Shown here in pieces: positions 8,084-15,936 of a DNA stretch of 18,849 bases. The DNA comes from an uncultured Clostridia bacterium. GTDB taxonomy: Bacteria > Bacillota > Clostridia > TANB77 > CAG-465. The stretch is taken from NCBI GenBank assembly GCA_934130325.1, contig CAKOYA010000025.1, positions 1 through 18,849 on the forward strand, read 5' to 3'. Position 1 is the first letter of the stretch. The number at the start of each line of letters is the position of its first letter. The notes under the pieces were generated by a model. The model did no database searches and was not told the origin of the DNA. It was given only the letters and a program-made list of their open reading frames with translations. The translations under genes and the position numbers were made by a program.

Positions 8084-8552
8084 AAATAATTTTATAGATT
8101 CTTTTGTAAATCTATTTAGAAAATTTAAAATATTTACCCCTTTAATATCAATATATGATAATTATAGAGAAGCAATTTTGTATTTATTTTTTGGGGCTTT
8201 AACAACATTTACTAATATTATTATATATACGGTGCTTGCAAAAGCTTTAAAAATTGACTATATGTTTAGTAATGTTATTGCGTGGATTGGTTCTGTTATA
8301 TTTGCTTATGTAACCAATAAGTTGTATGTGTTTGAAAGTAATACTAATACAAAAAAGGAACTTCTTGTAGAAATATCATCGTTTTTTATGGCAAGAGTAC
8401 TGTCACTAGTATTAGATATAGCTATAATGTATCTTGGAATTAGCATTTTAAATATTAATGATTTAGTAGTAAAGATAGTTTCTAACGTGTTAGTTATTAT
8501 TGCAAACTATTTTATGAGTAAAATTTTTGTATTTAAAAATAAGGAGGAATAG
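8070..8552 (+). CDS. GtrA-family membrane protein, putative polyprenyl-linked sugar flippase
   Basis: A 160-residue protein with four predicted membrane helices (about 35-58, 64-85, 99-124 and 131-153) and short termini, the standard length and topology of the GtrA family. FLFFGALTT-like residues open helix 1, and the repeated NK-x2-VF / SK-x2-VF motifs end helix 2 (83-88) and helix 4 (150-155), which is characteristic. GtrA proteins are thought to move hexosyl-phosphoryl-polyprenol from the inner to the outer leaflet for use by membrane glycosyltransferases. The role here is supported by the GtrB-type gene immediately downstream. The start overlaps the GT32 gene by 14 bp, and AGGGGGA (8057-8063) is the ribosome-binding site. 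The first 30 residues are hydrophilic and somewhat longer than in minimal family members. Confidence 0.9.
   Translation: MKKDKNNFIDSFVNLFRKFKIFTPLISIYDNYREAILYLFFGALTTFTNIIIYTVLAKALKIDYMFSNVIAWIGSVIFAYVTNKLYVFESNTNTKKELLVEISSFFMARVLSLVLDIAIMYLGISILNINDLVVKIVSNVLVIIANYFMSKIFVFKNKEE
8541..8547 (+). promoter_or_regulatory. Strong ribosome-binding site for the GtrB-type gene
   Basis: AAGGAGG, near-perfect, lies six bases before the ATG at 8554 and within the last codons of the GtrA gene. It is the strongest such site in the window and decides the start against the TTG at 8527. Confidence 0.8.
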
Positions 8553-8553
8553 T

Positions 8554-9492
8554 ATGGATAAAAAAGTATCAATAGTTGTACCAATGTATTATGAAGAAGA
8601 AGTAGCAGAGGAATGTTATAATAGATTAAAAAATGTATGTAATAAAATTAAAGATTATAGTTATGAATTGATATTTGTAAATGATGGTAGTAGAGATAAG
8701 ACATTAGAAATATTAGAGGGAATAGCAAAAGTTGATAAAAACGTAAAAGTTTTATCATTTGCAAGAAATTTCGGACATCAGTGTGCAGTAACTGCAGGTT
8801 TAAAGTATGTTACAGGTGATGCTATAGTAATAATTGATGCAGATTTGCAAGATCCACCCGAGTTGATACCTGAAATGTTAAAACTTTGGGAAGAAGGAAA
8901 TGAAGTAATTTATGGCAAGAGAAAAACTAGAAAAGGTGAGTCTGCTTTTAAATTGATGACAGCAAGTATGTTTTATAAGACATTAAATGCGTTATCTGAT
9001 GTAGAGATACCTAAAAATACTGGAGATTTTAGACTTGTAGATAGAAAGGTAGTAGAGGTTATTAATTCTTTACCAGAGCACAATAAGTTCTTAAGAGGAC
9101 TGTTTAGCTGGGTTGGCTTTAAACAATATGCATATGAATATGAAAGGCAAGAAAGATTTGCTGGTAAGACAAAATATCCTTTAAAGAAAATGCTTAAATT
9201 AGCTTCTGATGGTATAATAGGTTTTTCTACTAAACCGCTAAATATAGTTGGTGCTTTAGGAATAGTTTCAATAATAATTTCATTTTTAATATTAGTATAT
9301 TCGATAGTTTCCTATATTTTTAAGTTTGGAAATTTAACAGCTGGATGGACATCTATTATGGTAGCAATTACTTTTTTTGCTGGTATTCAATTACTTTCGA
9401 TTTGGATAATTGCTGAATATATTGGAAAAATATATGATGAAGCGAAAAAAAGACCTCAATATATAATAGATAAAAAAATTAATGTAGATTAA
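8554..9492 (+). CDS. Polyisoprenyl-phosphate glycosyltransferase (GtrB/DPM1-like)
   Basis: A 312-residue GT2-family membrane enzyme that should transfer a hexose (often glucose) from a nucleotide-sugar to undecaprenyl phosphate on the cytoplasmic face. It shows SIVVPMYYEE (6-15), VNDGS (42-46), ARNFGHQCAVTAG (70-82), the metal/donor motif DADLQDPPE (95-103), GDFRL (157-161), and the juxtamembrane QERFAGKTKYPL (199-210). All of these are typical of the GtrB, CsbB and ArnC-type branch. Two membrane helices close the protein (about 231-255 and 266-290), as usual for this branch. The start is the ATG at 8554 with a near-perfect AAGGAGG at 8541-8547; a TTG nine codons upstream would lie within the GtrA gene and has no such site. 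It forms a pair with the GtrA gene and supplies donor to the outward-facing GT-C enzymes of the locus. Which sugar is carried is not deducible. Confidence 0.93.
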   Translation: MDKKVSIVVPMYYEEEVAEECYNRLKNVCNKIKDYSYELIFVNDGSRDKTLEILEGIAKVDKNVKVLSFARNFGHQCAVTAGLKYVTGDAIVIIDADLQDPPELIPEMLKLWEEGNEVIYGKRKTRKGESAFKLMTASMFYKTLNALSDVEIPKNTGDFRLVDRKVVEVINSLPEHNKFLRGLFSWVGFKQYAYEYERQERFAGKTKYPLKKMLKLASDGIIGFSTKPLNIVGALGIVSIIISFLILVYSIVSYIFKFGNLTAGWTSIMVAITFFAGIQLLSIWIIAEYIGKIYDEAKKRPQYIIDKKINVD

Positions 9493-9539
9493 CTTTTATC
9501 ATCGGTATATATTTTATTAAAGAGGGGATTGGTAAATTT

Positions 9540-11285
9540 ATGAAAAACAAAAAAGATGTTGTTACTTTTTGCTGGGATATTGGTATTTTAATTTTAACAT
9601 TTATTATATCAAATATTTGCATTACTACTTTTTTACAATTTGCAAATGTTAAAATGTCTTCATTAAATGTTATTATATCAATTATAACATCTATTTTAAT
9701 ATTTTTATTTTTGAGAAGAGATATCTTGAAAGAAAAAATTGTAAAGATCATTTTAGAAATTATATTTGTTAGTATAATAGTAATTGTATGCACATTAATA
9801 GCAGGTCTTTTCTTAGATATGACTTGTGATGGAAATTATTATCATAAAACTGCTATAGGTGCTATTAAAGAAGGATGGAATCCAGTTTATGAAAGTTCAT
9901 ATGATTTTAATTTAGAAAATAATTTAGATATGGCTGATCAGAAAAGTTCCTTATGGATGGATCATTATCCTAAGATGACATGGAATTTTGCTGCCTCTAT
10001 GTATGCCTTAACAAATAACATTGAATCTGGAAAATGCTTAATATTCTTACTTATGATTTCTTTATGTTGTTTAGCATTTTCATATCTTTATGAAAGGCAT
10101 TTAAATTTTATATTTTCAGGTGTAATAGCTGTACTACTTGTCTTTAATCCTATAACGTGCGCACAATTGTCTTCTTATTATGTAGATGGTATAATGGGAT
10201 TACTTATATATATGACCATCCTGTTTTTAATATGTATCACTGATAAAAAGTTTACAGAAATATCTGAATGCGAAAAATGGTTAGGACTTTCAGCATCTAT
10301 TATACTTTGTATGAATGTAAAATTTACTGGTATATTTTTTGAAGCAATTTTTTGCATTGCATTTTATTTAGTATGGATTTTTAGATATATAAAAGGAAAA
10401 AATATAAAAGAGAAAGAAGTGAAAAATAATATATTAAGGTTAACCTTAATATTTGCTAGTATAGTGGTTGTAGGAATAGTTGTTGTAGGTGAATCTACAT
10501 ATGTTAAAAATATGATTGAACATAAAAGTCCTTTATATCCATTAATTTGTGAGGATAAAGTTGATATTATAACAACAATGCAACCTAAATCATTTGGAGA
10601 AAAGAATAGATTTATTAAATTGTTTGAATCAGTTTTTTCACGTTCTGAGAATGTTACTTATTATTCTGGAGATGAACCTCAATTAAAGGTACCTTTTAGT
10701 GTTAGTGATAGTGAGAAAAATAATATATCGATACCAGATTTAAGAATTGGTGGATTCGGAGTATATTATAGCGGAATAGTTATAATCTCAATATTTGTAA
10801 TTTGTGTAGGTATGTACATTTTATACAAAAAGCAAGGTAATGTTTTTTTGTATTGTATGACAATTTTAGTTGCAATTGTTTTGACTACCTTAATACTTGA
10901 TGAAGCATGGTGGGCTAGGTATTCGCCTCAATTGTGGCTGTTGCCTGTAATAGCATTATTTGTAATTTTCTATAATAACAATAATGTTAGTATAAAACAA
11001 CTAAGATTTATTAATTTGTTTATAGGTGCTTTATTAACAATTCTTATTATAGTTAATAATTTGATGTTTATTAAATGGCGTGTTAATGATTTAAGGATTT
11101 CTATTAATATAATAGAGGAAGTAAAAAGAATTTCAAATGAAAATACCTCTGTAGAATTAGGTTTAATAGATAAATCAAGATTTGGAATATTGTATAATTT
11201 AAATGATAATAAATTAAACTATAAACTTGTAGAATACAAAGAAGATATGAAAAATTTCTTTTATAATAATTGGATTGGATATTAG
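9540..11285 (+). CDS. Polytopic membrane protein, GT-C-like glycosyltransferase
   Basis: A 581-residue integral membrane protein with roughly ten or more hydrophobic helices. The first three span about 12-32, 42-58 and 68-92. They are followed by a hydrophilic segment (93-150) beginning DMTCDGNYYH, with D93 and D97 just after the helix, and continuing with EGWNPVY (111-117). An acidic residue at the start of the first large outer loop is the usual position of the catalytic base in GT-C enzymes that use polyprenyl-phosphate sugars. A second large hydrophilic segment (about residues 330-400) may be extracytoplasmic. I recognise the DG-x2-YH plus GWNP pattern as recurring in uncharacterised bacterial membrane proteins but cannot name a family. 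It follows the GtrA/GtrB pair after a 47-bp gap, the largest in the operon, with GAGGGG at 9522-9527 twelve bases before the ATG. Its tail overlaps the region just before the UbiA start. Confidence 0.75.
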   Translation: MKNKKDVVTFCWDIGILILTFIISNICITTFLQFANVKMSSLNVIISIITSILIFLFLRRDILKEKIVKIILEIIFVSIIVIVCTLIAGLFLDMTCDGNYYHKTAIGAIKEGWNPVYESSYDFNLENNLDMADQKSSLWMDHYPKMTWNFAASMYALTNNIESGKCLIFLLMISLCCLAFSYLYERHLNFIFSGVIAVLLVFNPITCAQLSSYYVDGIMGLLIYMTILFLICITDKKFTEISECEKWLGLSASIILCMNVKFTGIFFEAIFCIAFYLVWIFRYIKGKNIKEKEVKNNILRLTLIFASIVVVGIVVVGESTYVKNMIEHKSPLYPLICEDKVDIITTMQPKSFGEKNRFIKLFESVFSRSENVTYYSGDEPQLKVPFSVSDSEKNNISIPDLRIGGFGVYYSGIVIISIFVICVGMYILYKKQGNVFLYCMTILVAIVLTTLILDEAWWARYSPQLWLLPVIALFVIFYNNNNVSIKQLRFINLFIGALLTILIIVNNLMFIKWRVNDLRISINIIEEVKRISNENTSVELGLIDKSRFGILYNLNDNKLNYKLVEYKEDMKNFFYNNWIGY

Positions 11286-11293
11286 GAGTAATT

Positions 11294-12166
11294 ATGAATA
11301 AAATAAAAGAGTATATAAAATTAATAAGGGTGAAACATTGGTTTAAAAATTTATTGGTTTTTCTACCATTAATTTTTAGCAGAGAGTTGTTTGATAAAAA
11401 TAAAATAATTTCGTGTATTTTAGCATTTTTTGCATTTTCATTTATTTCGTCTGTAGTATATATTATAAATGATATGAAAGATATTGAAAATGATAGAAAA
11501 CACCCTATAAAGAAAAAAAGACCATTAGCATCTGGTACTGTTAAAAAGAGTGAAGGTATAGTTTTGGGTGTCGTGTTATTAATAATATCATTTGCTATTA
11601 ATTTTTACATAACAAAAAATTTAATAGCAATGTTATTAATAGCATTATATCTATTATTAAATATAGCTTATTCGGTATCATTAAAGAAAAAGCCTATTAT
11701 TGATATAGTAATTTTAGTATCTGGCTTTTTTATTAGAGTACTTTACGGTGCAATTATAAATAATATTGAATTATCTAATTGGTTATATTTGACAGTTATT
11801 TCTGGTTCATTTTATATCGGTCTTGGAAAAAGAAGAAATGAGATAATTAAACAGGGGGATAAATCTAGAGAAGTATTAAAATATTATACTAAATCATTCT
11901 TAGATAAGAATATGTATGTTTGTGAAGCATTATGTATTGTGTTTTATTCATTATGGTGTGTTGATCCTGCTATTGTAGCTAGTTTAAACCATAATTATCT
12001 AGTATGGTCTGTTCCAATAGTAATGATTATTTTAATGAAGTATAGTCTAGATATTGAAGGTGACTCATTTGGAGATCCTGTGGATGTACTGTTTACTGAT
12101 AAGATCTTGTTAACAATAGTATTGTTGTATTCATTAGTTATGTTTGGAATAATATATTTAATTTAG
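11294..12166 (+). CDS. UbiA-family phosphoribosyl-polyprenyl-phosphate (DPPR) synthase
   Basis: A 290-residue polytopic UbiA-superfamily prenyltransferase of the subgroup that joins 5-phosphoribose from PRPP to a polyprenyl phosphate (Mycobacterium Rv3806c type) rather than prenylating a quinone. Evidence: IRVKHWFKN (11-19), a hallmark of this subgroup; the metal-binding ND-x2-D-x3-DR at 59-68; HPIKKKRPLASG (70-81); YSVSLKKKPIIDI (126-138); GLGKRRNEI (176-184) instead of the second Asp-rich motif of quinone enzymes; and GDPVDVLFTDK (260-270) near the end. About nine membrane helices are expected. The ATG at 11294 has AGGAG at 11284-11288; a TTG eight codons earlier lies inside the preceding gene and is unlikely. 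The next gene encodes a HAD phosphatase suited to remove the 5'-phosphate of the product. The lipid here would be undecaprenyl phosphate in a Firmicute (inference). Confidence 0.88.
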   Translation: MNKIKEYIKLIRVKHWFKNLLVFLPLIFSRELFDKNKIISCILAFFAFSFISSVVYIINDMKDIENDRKHPIKKKRPLASGTVKKSEGIVLGVVLLIISFAINFYITKNLIAMLLIALYLLLNIAYSVSLKKKPIIDIVILVSGFFIRVLYGAIINNIELSNWLYLTVISGSFYIGLGKRRNEIIKQGDKSREVLKYYTKSFLDKNMYVCEALCIVFYSLWCVDPAIVASLNHNYLVWSVPIVMIILMKYSLDIEGDSFGDPVDVLFTDKILLTIVLLYSLVMFGIIYLI

Positions 12167-12177
12167 GAGCTTTTTAT

Positions 12178-12750
12178 ATGTATAATATAGATGTATTTGA
12201 TTTTGATAAAACTATATATATGGGTGATAGTACTTTGGATTTTTATATATATTGTTTAAAAAATAATTTATTATTATTTAGATTTTTTCCAAAGCAATTT
12301 ATGTATTTTATTTATTATAAATTTGGTAAGAAAAGTAAATTAGAATTTAAACAAGTTTTCTTTTCATTTCTAAAAGGTATAAAAAATGTTGATGAGATTA
12401 TAGAAAAATTTTGGGAAAAAAATTTTAAAAAGATAAATATGGAAATTATAAATAGAGCGGAAAATGATATTGTAATTATTTCCGCATCTCCATTTTTTTT
12501 ATTGTCACCAATTTGTAAAGAAATAAAATGTACTAAATTAATTGCTTCAAATGTAGAAATTAATACTGGTATATTTAACAGTGATAATTGCTATGGAGAA
12601 GAAAAAGTAAAGAGGCTTAATAAGGAAGTAAAAAATTATAAAATAATTAATTTCTTTTCGGATTCAAAGTCTGATATATATTTAGCAAGATTATCTAAAA
12701 ATAGTTATTTGGTACGAGGGAGGAAAATAGAAAAATGGAAAATAATTTGA
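12178..12750 (+). CDS. HAD-superfamily phosphatase (SerB-like, IB type), partner of the UbiA enzyme
   Basis: A 190-residue soluble haloacid-dehalogenase phosphatase with every catalytic motif intact: motif I DFDKT (8-12, nucleophile D8 and acid D10), motif II ISAS (101-104), motif III GEEKVKRL (140-147) with K143, and motif IV SDSKSD (161-166) for magnesium. A helical cap (about 20-85) lies between motifs I and II, as in subclass IB. HAD phosphatases of this kind are commonly adjacent or fused to DPPR synthase homologues. The likely reaction is dephosphorylation of 5-phosphoribosyl-1-phospho-polyprenol to ribosyl-phospho-polyprenol (inference from context and from the need for this step in mycobacterial arabinan synthesis). 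AGGAG at 12165-12169 overlaps the UbiA stop codon, so the two are probably translated together. The 3' end overlaps the next gene by 16 bp. Confidence 0.85.
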   Translation: MYNIDVFDFDKTIYMGDSTLDFYIYCLKNNLLLFRFFPKQFMYFIYYKFGKKSKLEFKQVFFSFLKGIKNVDEIIEKFWEKNFKKINMEIINRAENDIVIISASPFFLLSPICKEIKCTKLIASNVEINTGIFNSDNCYGEEKVKRLNKEVKNYKIINFFSDSKSDIYLARLSKNSYLVRGRKIEKWKII

Positions 12751-14273
12751 ATAGTATTGTAGACTCAAAATATTGTAAATATAAAAAGCTAGATAAATTT
12801 ATATGTTCAAGTGCATATATTTATTTAGCGTTTCCTATTGTTTTATTAATTATGTTTTGGTTTAAAATTTATATAGCTATTCCAGCTATTTTGGCAATAA
12901 TTATTGCTTTAGTACTATCACTTAAAAATTTTAAATATAAAACGGTGGAGGAATATCAGAAAATTTTTAATAAAAAATATATTGCAATAATTTTCTTAAT
13001 AATACTTTTTCTTAATATATTATCTGGTGCTGGTGGTATATTTTACCAAAATTGGGATTATAAGGGAAGAAATGCAATTTTTCATGATCTTATTGATAGA
13101 GATTGGCCAGTTAAATACGATTATTCAAAACTTGAGTATGAAAAAGGAAGAATTGAAAGTGAAACTGGAGTTTTAAGTTATTACTTCGCATATTGGCTAC
13201 CAGGTGCCTTAGTTGGAAAAGTCCTTGGATTTAAAATTGCAAGTATTTTTATGTTAATGTGGCAAATTATAGGTACAACTTTATTCTTTTATTTGGTTTT
13301 TAGAAAGCTTAATAATATTAAAATAAAGTACTTATTAGTATTTGTGGCATTTGGTGGTTTAGACATTATAACTCAATTAATAGTTTGTTTGATAAATGGA
13401 CAACCTGTTGATCTGATAGGAGTTATCCATATAGATACTGCTAATGGTAATTATTGTATGTCTACATTTATAACTCAACTATTTTGGGTATTTAATCAAT
13501 CTATACCAGCTTGGATAGCAACTATGTTGATGGTAAATGAAGAAAAATTTGAAAATTTGGGTGTAATACTAGCATTACTAGTTCCATATTCTCCATTTCC
13601 AGTATTGGGTTTGGCGATTTGGATGGCAATTACAGTCTTGTTTGGGTATAATTTAGAAAAAATAATAAATGTTGATAGAATTAAAAAAGTTTTATCCATT
13701 CAAAATATAATTACAATTCTTGCTATTATTCCTATTGGATTATTGTTTTTACAAAACTCTAGTGAAAAAGGATTAGTTTTGATAAGGGCATTAAAAAATG
13801 GAAATTTAGGAAGATCAATATTAATGTATGTGCTTTATTTAATTTTGGAATTTGGAATATATGCAGTTATTATTAATAAGGAAAATAGAAGAAGAGTGTT
13901 GGCTTATTTTGGAATATTTGCAATACTTCCATTATTTTATTTAGGAACAGGATTAGATTTAGGAAATAGAGCTACAATACCAATATTAGTACTATTGTAT
14001 GTAGAAATTTTAAAATTTATGGATTCAAATGATAACAAAAAAAGAATCTATTGCTTATATTTTATTTTGCTAGTGGCATTTGGAACTAACTTTAATGAAT
14101 TTTACCGTTCTTTTAAGTATACATTTAAAAATTTAATATCACATACTACTAATTTTAATGATTCATATTTTACATTTTCTGAATTTGAAGGAAAAGAATG
14201 TGATAATTTTATCAAAAATTTTGTAGCACCTTATGATGAAGATAACATATTCTTTACAAGAATATTGAAGTAA
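12735..14273 (+). CDS. Polytopic membrane protein, putative GT-C glycosyltransferase
   Basis: A 512-residue integral membrane protein. Two or three N-terminal helices (about 27-64 and 82-100) precede a hydrophilic outer-loop segment with NWDYKGRN (106-113), AIFHDLIDRDWPV (114-126) and, further on, ETGVLSYYFAYWLPGAL (143-159). An aspartate (D108) placed soon after a helix, then an aromatic-rich loop and about eight further helices, fits the GT-C layout, but I do not recognise a named family. QNWD followed by a basic-Asn-Ala-Ile pattern recurs, to my recollection, in unannotated Firmicute surface-polysaccharide proteins. The C-terminal 50 residues (YRSFKYTFKN onward) form a hydrophilic, possibly extracytoplasmic tail. 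The start overlaps the HAD gene by 16 bp, with GGGAGG at 12718-12723. Directly after the UbiA-HAD pair, it is a good candidate user of the polyprenyl-phosphoribose donor (inference). Confidence 0.7.
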   Translation: MENNLNSIVDSKYCKYKKLDKFICSSAYIYLAFPIVLLIMFWFKIYIAIPAILAIIIALVLSLKNFKYKTVEEYQKIFNKKYIAIIFLIILFLNILSGAGGIFYQNWDYKGRNAIFHDLIDRDWPVKYDYSKLEYEKGRIESETGVLSYYFAYWLPGALVGKVLGFKIASIFMLMWQIIGTTLFFYLVFRKLNNIKIKYLLVFVAFGGLDIITQLIVCLINGQPVDLIGVIHIDTANGNYCMSTFITQLFWVFNQSIPAWIATMLMVNEEKFENLGVILALLVPYSPFPVLGLAIWMAITVLFGYNLEKIINVDRIKKVLSIQNIITILAIIPIGLLFLQNSSEKGLVLIRALKNGNLGRSILMYVLYLILEFGIYAVIINKENRRRVLAYFGIFAILPLFYLGTGLDLGNRATIPILVLLYVEILKFMDSNDNKKRIYCLYFILLVAFGTNFNEFYRSFKYTFKNLISHTTNFNDSYFTFSEFEGKECDNFIKNFVAPYDEDNIFFTRILK

Positions 14274-14285
14274 TGGAGTGATGTA

Positions 14286-15851
14286 ATGAAAAAATACCTA
14301 TACTATATATTTAATTATATATTTATAATTACGTTTTTAGCCATATTTTTAGGAACTTTGTTTTTTAATAAAAGTTTAATTTATCAAGAAAAAGTATATG
14401 TGTCAATAATATCTTTTTTAGTTATGTTAGTAATTTTAGCAATAATTTATTTTTGTTTGAATAATAAAATGAAAGAAATAAGTTTGAAACGTGAAATAAT
14501 TATTAGTGGAATTATTGGTTTTATAATCCTAGTTTTACAAGTATTGTGTATATATTATCTTAAATCTTCTCCAGCTTGGGATTGGAAAGATATTTATTCT
14601 TCAGCATTAGCATATGTAAAGGGTGATTTCAACTCTATTGACTATTCATATTTTGAAAAATTTGCTAATAATTATGGTATGTTGTACTTTGAAATTTTAT
14701 TATTTAAGGTTTTGAACTTTTTTGGTTTAATTGAACATTCACTAGGTGCAATGGTTGGAGTAAATTTGATATTAGTGGATATTAGTGTTATATTTTTGTA
14801 TTTAACAATAAGGAATTTGTATGATAATAAAAAGGCAATATTTAGTTTAGTGTTAGTACTACTTACGGTTCCATTTTTTAACTATTTACCTATATTGTAT
14901 ACTGATACAGCTTCAATGATGTTTCCAATAGCTATGTTGTATGTATATTCTATATTTATAAAAGATAGGAAAAACGAAAATAAAAATGATGTAAAAAGTA
15001 TAATTCTATTTGCAATTTTAGGAATGATTACGGTTATTTCAATAAAAATAAAATTCACATGTATAATAATGCTTATTGCTATTGGTATTGATATAATAAT
15101 GAGATATAAATTTAAGGAATATTTTAAGCAGATTTTAGTAATGCTAATTGTTATTTTATTATTTAATGGACTATATACCGTATTTGAATATAGATTACCA
15201 GTATTTAACTTTGATGTATCAAATAATGATAAATTGATTCCTTATACTCATTGGATAATGATGGGATTAGGAAGAAGAGAGTCAGGTATAGACGGTAGAG
15301 ATTTTATAGGTTCGTATTCAAAAGATGCATATGATTTAACTCTTTCTTATGATAATGTAAGTGATAGAAAAGCTGCAAATATTGAAGAAATTAAAAATAT
15401 AATATTTAAAAAATACGGAATAAAAAATTATTTATTGTTTTTATATGATAAGGCATTATTTGTATGGAGCGATGGAACTTATTATGCCCCAGCATTTTTA
15501 AGAGAAAATCCATTTGTTACAAAAGAGAATATATTTTCAAGTCTTTTTCATTCAGACGGAAAAAATGTTAGATATATGTTTAACGAAAATATAAGTATGA
15601 GTTTAGTTATGTATTTCATGTTTTTAGTATCATCTTTAGGTCATGTTATTACTAAGAAAAATATTATTAGTGTTACTCATATTGCTATTTTTGGAATGTT
15701 TGTTTTCTTCCTTATTTGGGAGAGCAGTTCTAGGTATTTAGTAAATTATGTACCTATATTTTTGGTATGTACTATAAATGGATTTGATTTGTTTAATAAT
15801 TTGATAAATAAAGTATGCTCTAAATATAAATTAAAAAGTAGATTAAAATAA
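14286..15851 (+). CDS. Polytopic membrane protein, GT39/PMT-like GT-C glycosyltransferase
   Basis: A 521-residue membrane protein, last gene of the long operon. Hydrophobic helices lie at about 7-27, 37-57 and 70-92. A following loop carries SSPAWDWKDIY (94-104), with D99 and D102 at the position of the catalytic acidic residue of GT39-like mannosyltransferases. YTDT at 205-208, after a hydrophobic stretch, is another motif seen in bacterial GT39-like proteins. About eleven to twelve helices are expected. A large hydrophilic segment (about 325-430), rich in Asp, Tyr and Trp, should be extracytoplasmic and may bind acceptor. The start has GGAG at 14275-14278 just after the previous stop. It should use a polyprenyl-phosphate sugar made by the GtrB or UbiA-HAD enzymes of the same operon. 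The terminator hairpin follows about 40 bp downstream. The exact donor is unknown. Confidence 0.75.
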   Translation: MKKYLYYIFNYIFIITFLAIFLGTLFFNKSLIYQEKVYVSIISFLVMLVILAIIYFCLNNKMKEISLKREIIISGIIGFIILVLQVLCIYYLKSSPAWDWKDIYSSALAYVKGDFNSIDYSYFEKFANNYGMLYFEILLFKVLNFFGLIEHSLGAMVGVNLILVDISVIFLYLTIRNLYDNKKAIFSLVLVLLTVPFFNYLPILYTDTASMMFPIAMLYVYSIFIKDRKNENKNDVKSIILFAILGMITVISIKIKFTCIIMLIAIGIDIIMRYKFKEYFKQILVMLIVILLFNGLYTVFEYRLPVFNFDVSNNDKLIPYTHWIMMGLGRRESGIDGRDFIGSYSKDAYDLTLSYDNVSDRKAANIEEIKNIIFKKYGIKNYLLFLYDKALFVWSDGTYYAPAFLRENPFVTKENIFSSLFHSDGKNVRYMFNENISMSLVMYFMFLVSSLGHVITKKNIISVTHIAIFGMFVFFLIWESSSRYLVNYVPIFLVCTINGFDLFNNLINKVCSKYKLKSRLK

Positions 15852-15888
15852 TTTGAAATTAAGAAAGTTATTCTAATTGTAAAATATA

Positions 15889-15921
15889 AGAAAGTGATAT
15901 GATCGATTCATATCACTTTCT
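15889..15921. terminator. Convergent hairpin terminator
   Basis: A perfect 14-bp inverted repeat, AGAAAGTGATATGA (15889-15902) and TCATATCACTTTCT (15908-15921), with a 5-base loop. Flanking ATATAA (15884-15889) and TTATAT (15923-15928) could lengthen the stem with a two-base bulge. It sits between the convergent ends of the operon and the - strand membrane gene. There is no strong U-run on the + side and only a short TTTT on the - side, so efficiency may rely on stem stability. Confidence 0.75.
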
Positions 15922-15936
15922 GTTATATAGAACTGT

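Noticed and set aside
8527..8553. Longer GtrB start at a TTG inside the GtrA gene
   Set aside because: No ribosome-binding site precedes it, while a near-perfect AAGGAGG directs translation to the ATG at 8554.
9493..9539. Possible internal promoter in the largest operon gap
   Set aside because: TATATT-like sequence is present, but no -35 element at a suitable distance could be seen, and such hexamers are common by chance in sequence this AT-rich.
9479..9793. Open frame of 104 codons on the - strand over the gap before the GT-C gene
   Set aside because: It is antisense to the well-formed N-terminal helices of the + strand gene, and I found no motif or promoter for it.
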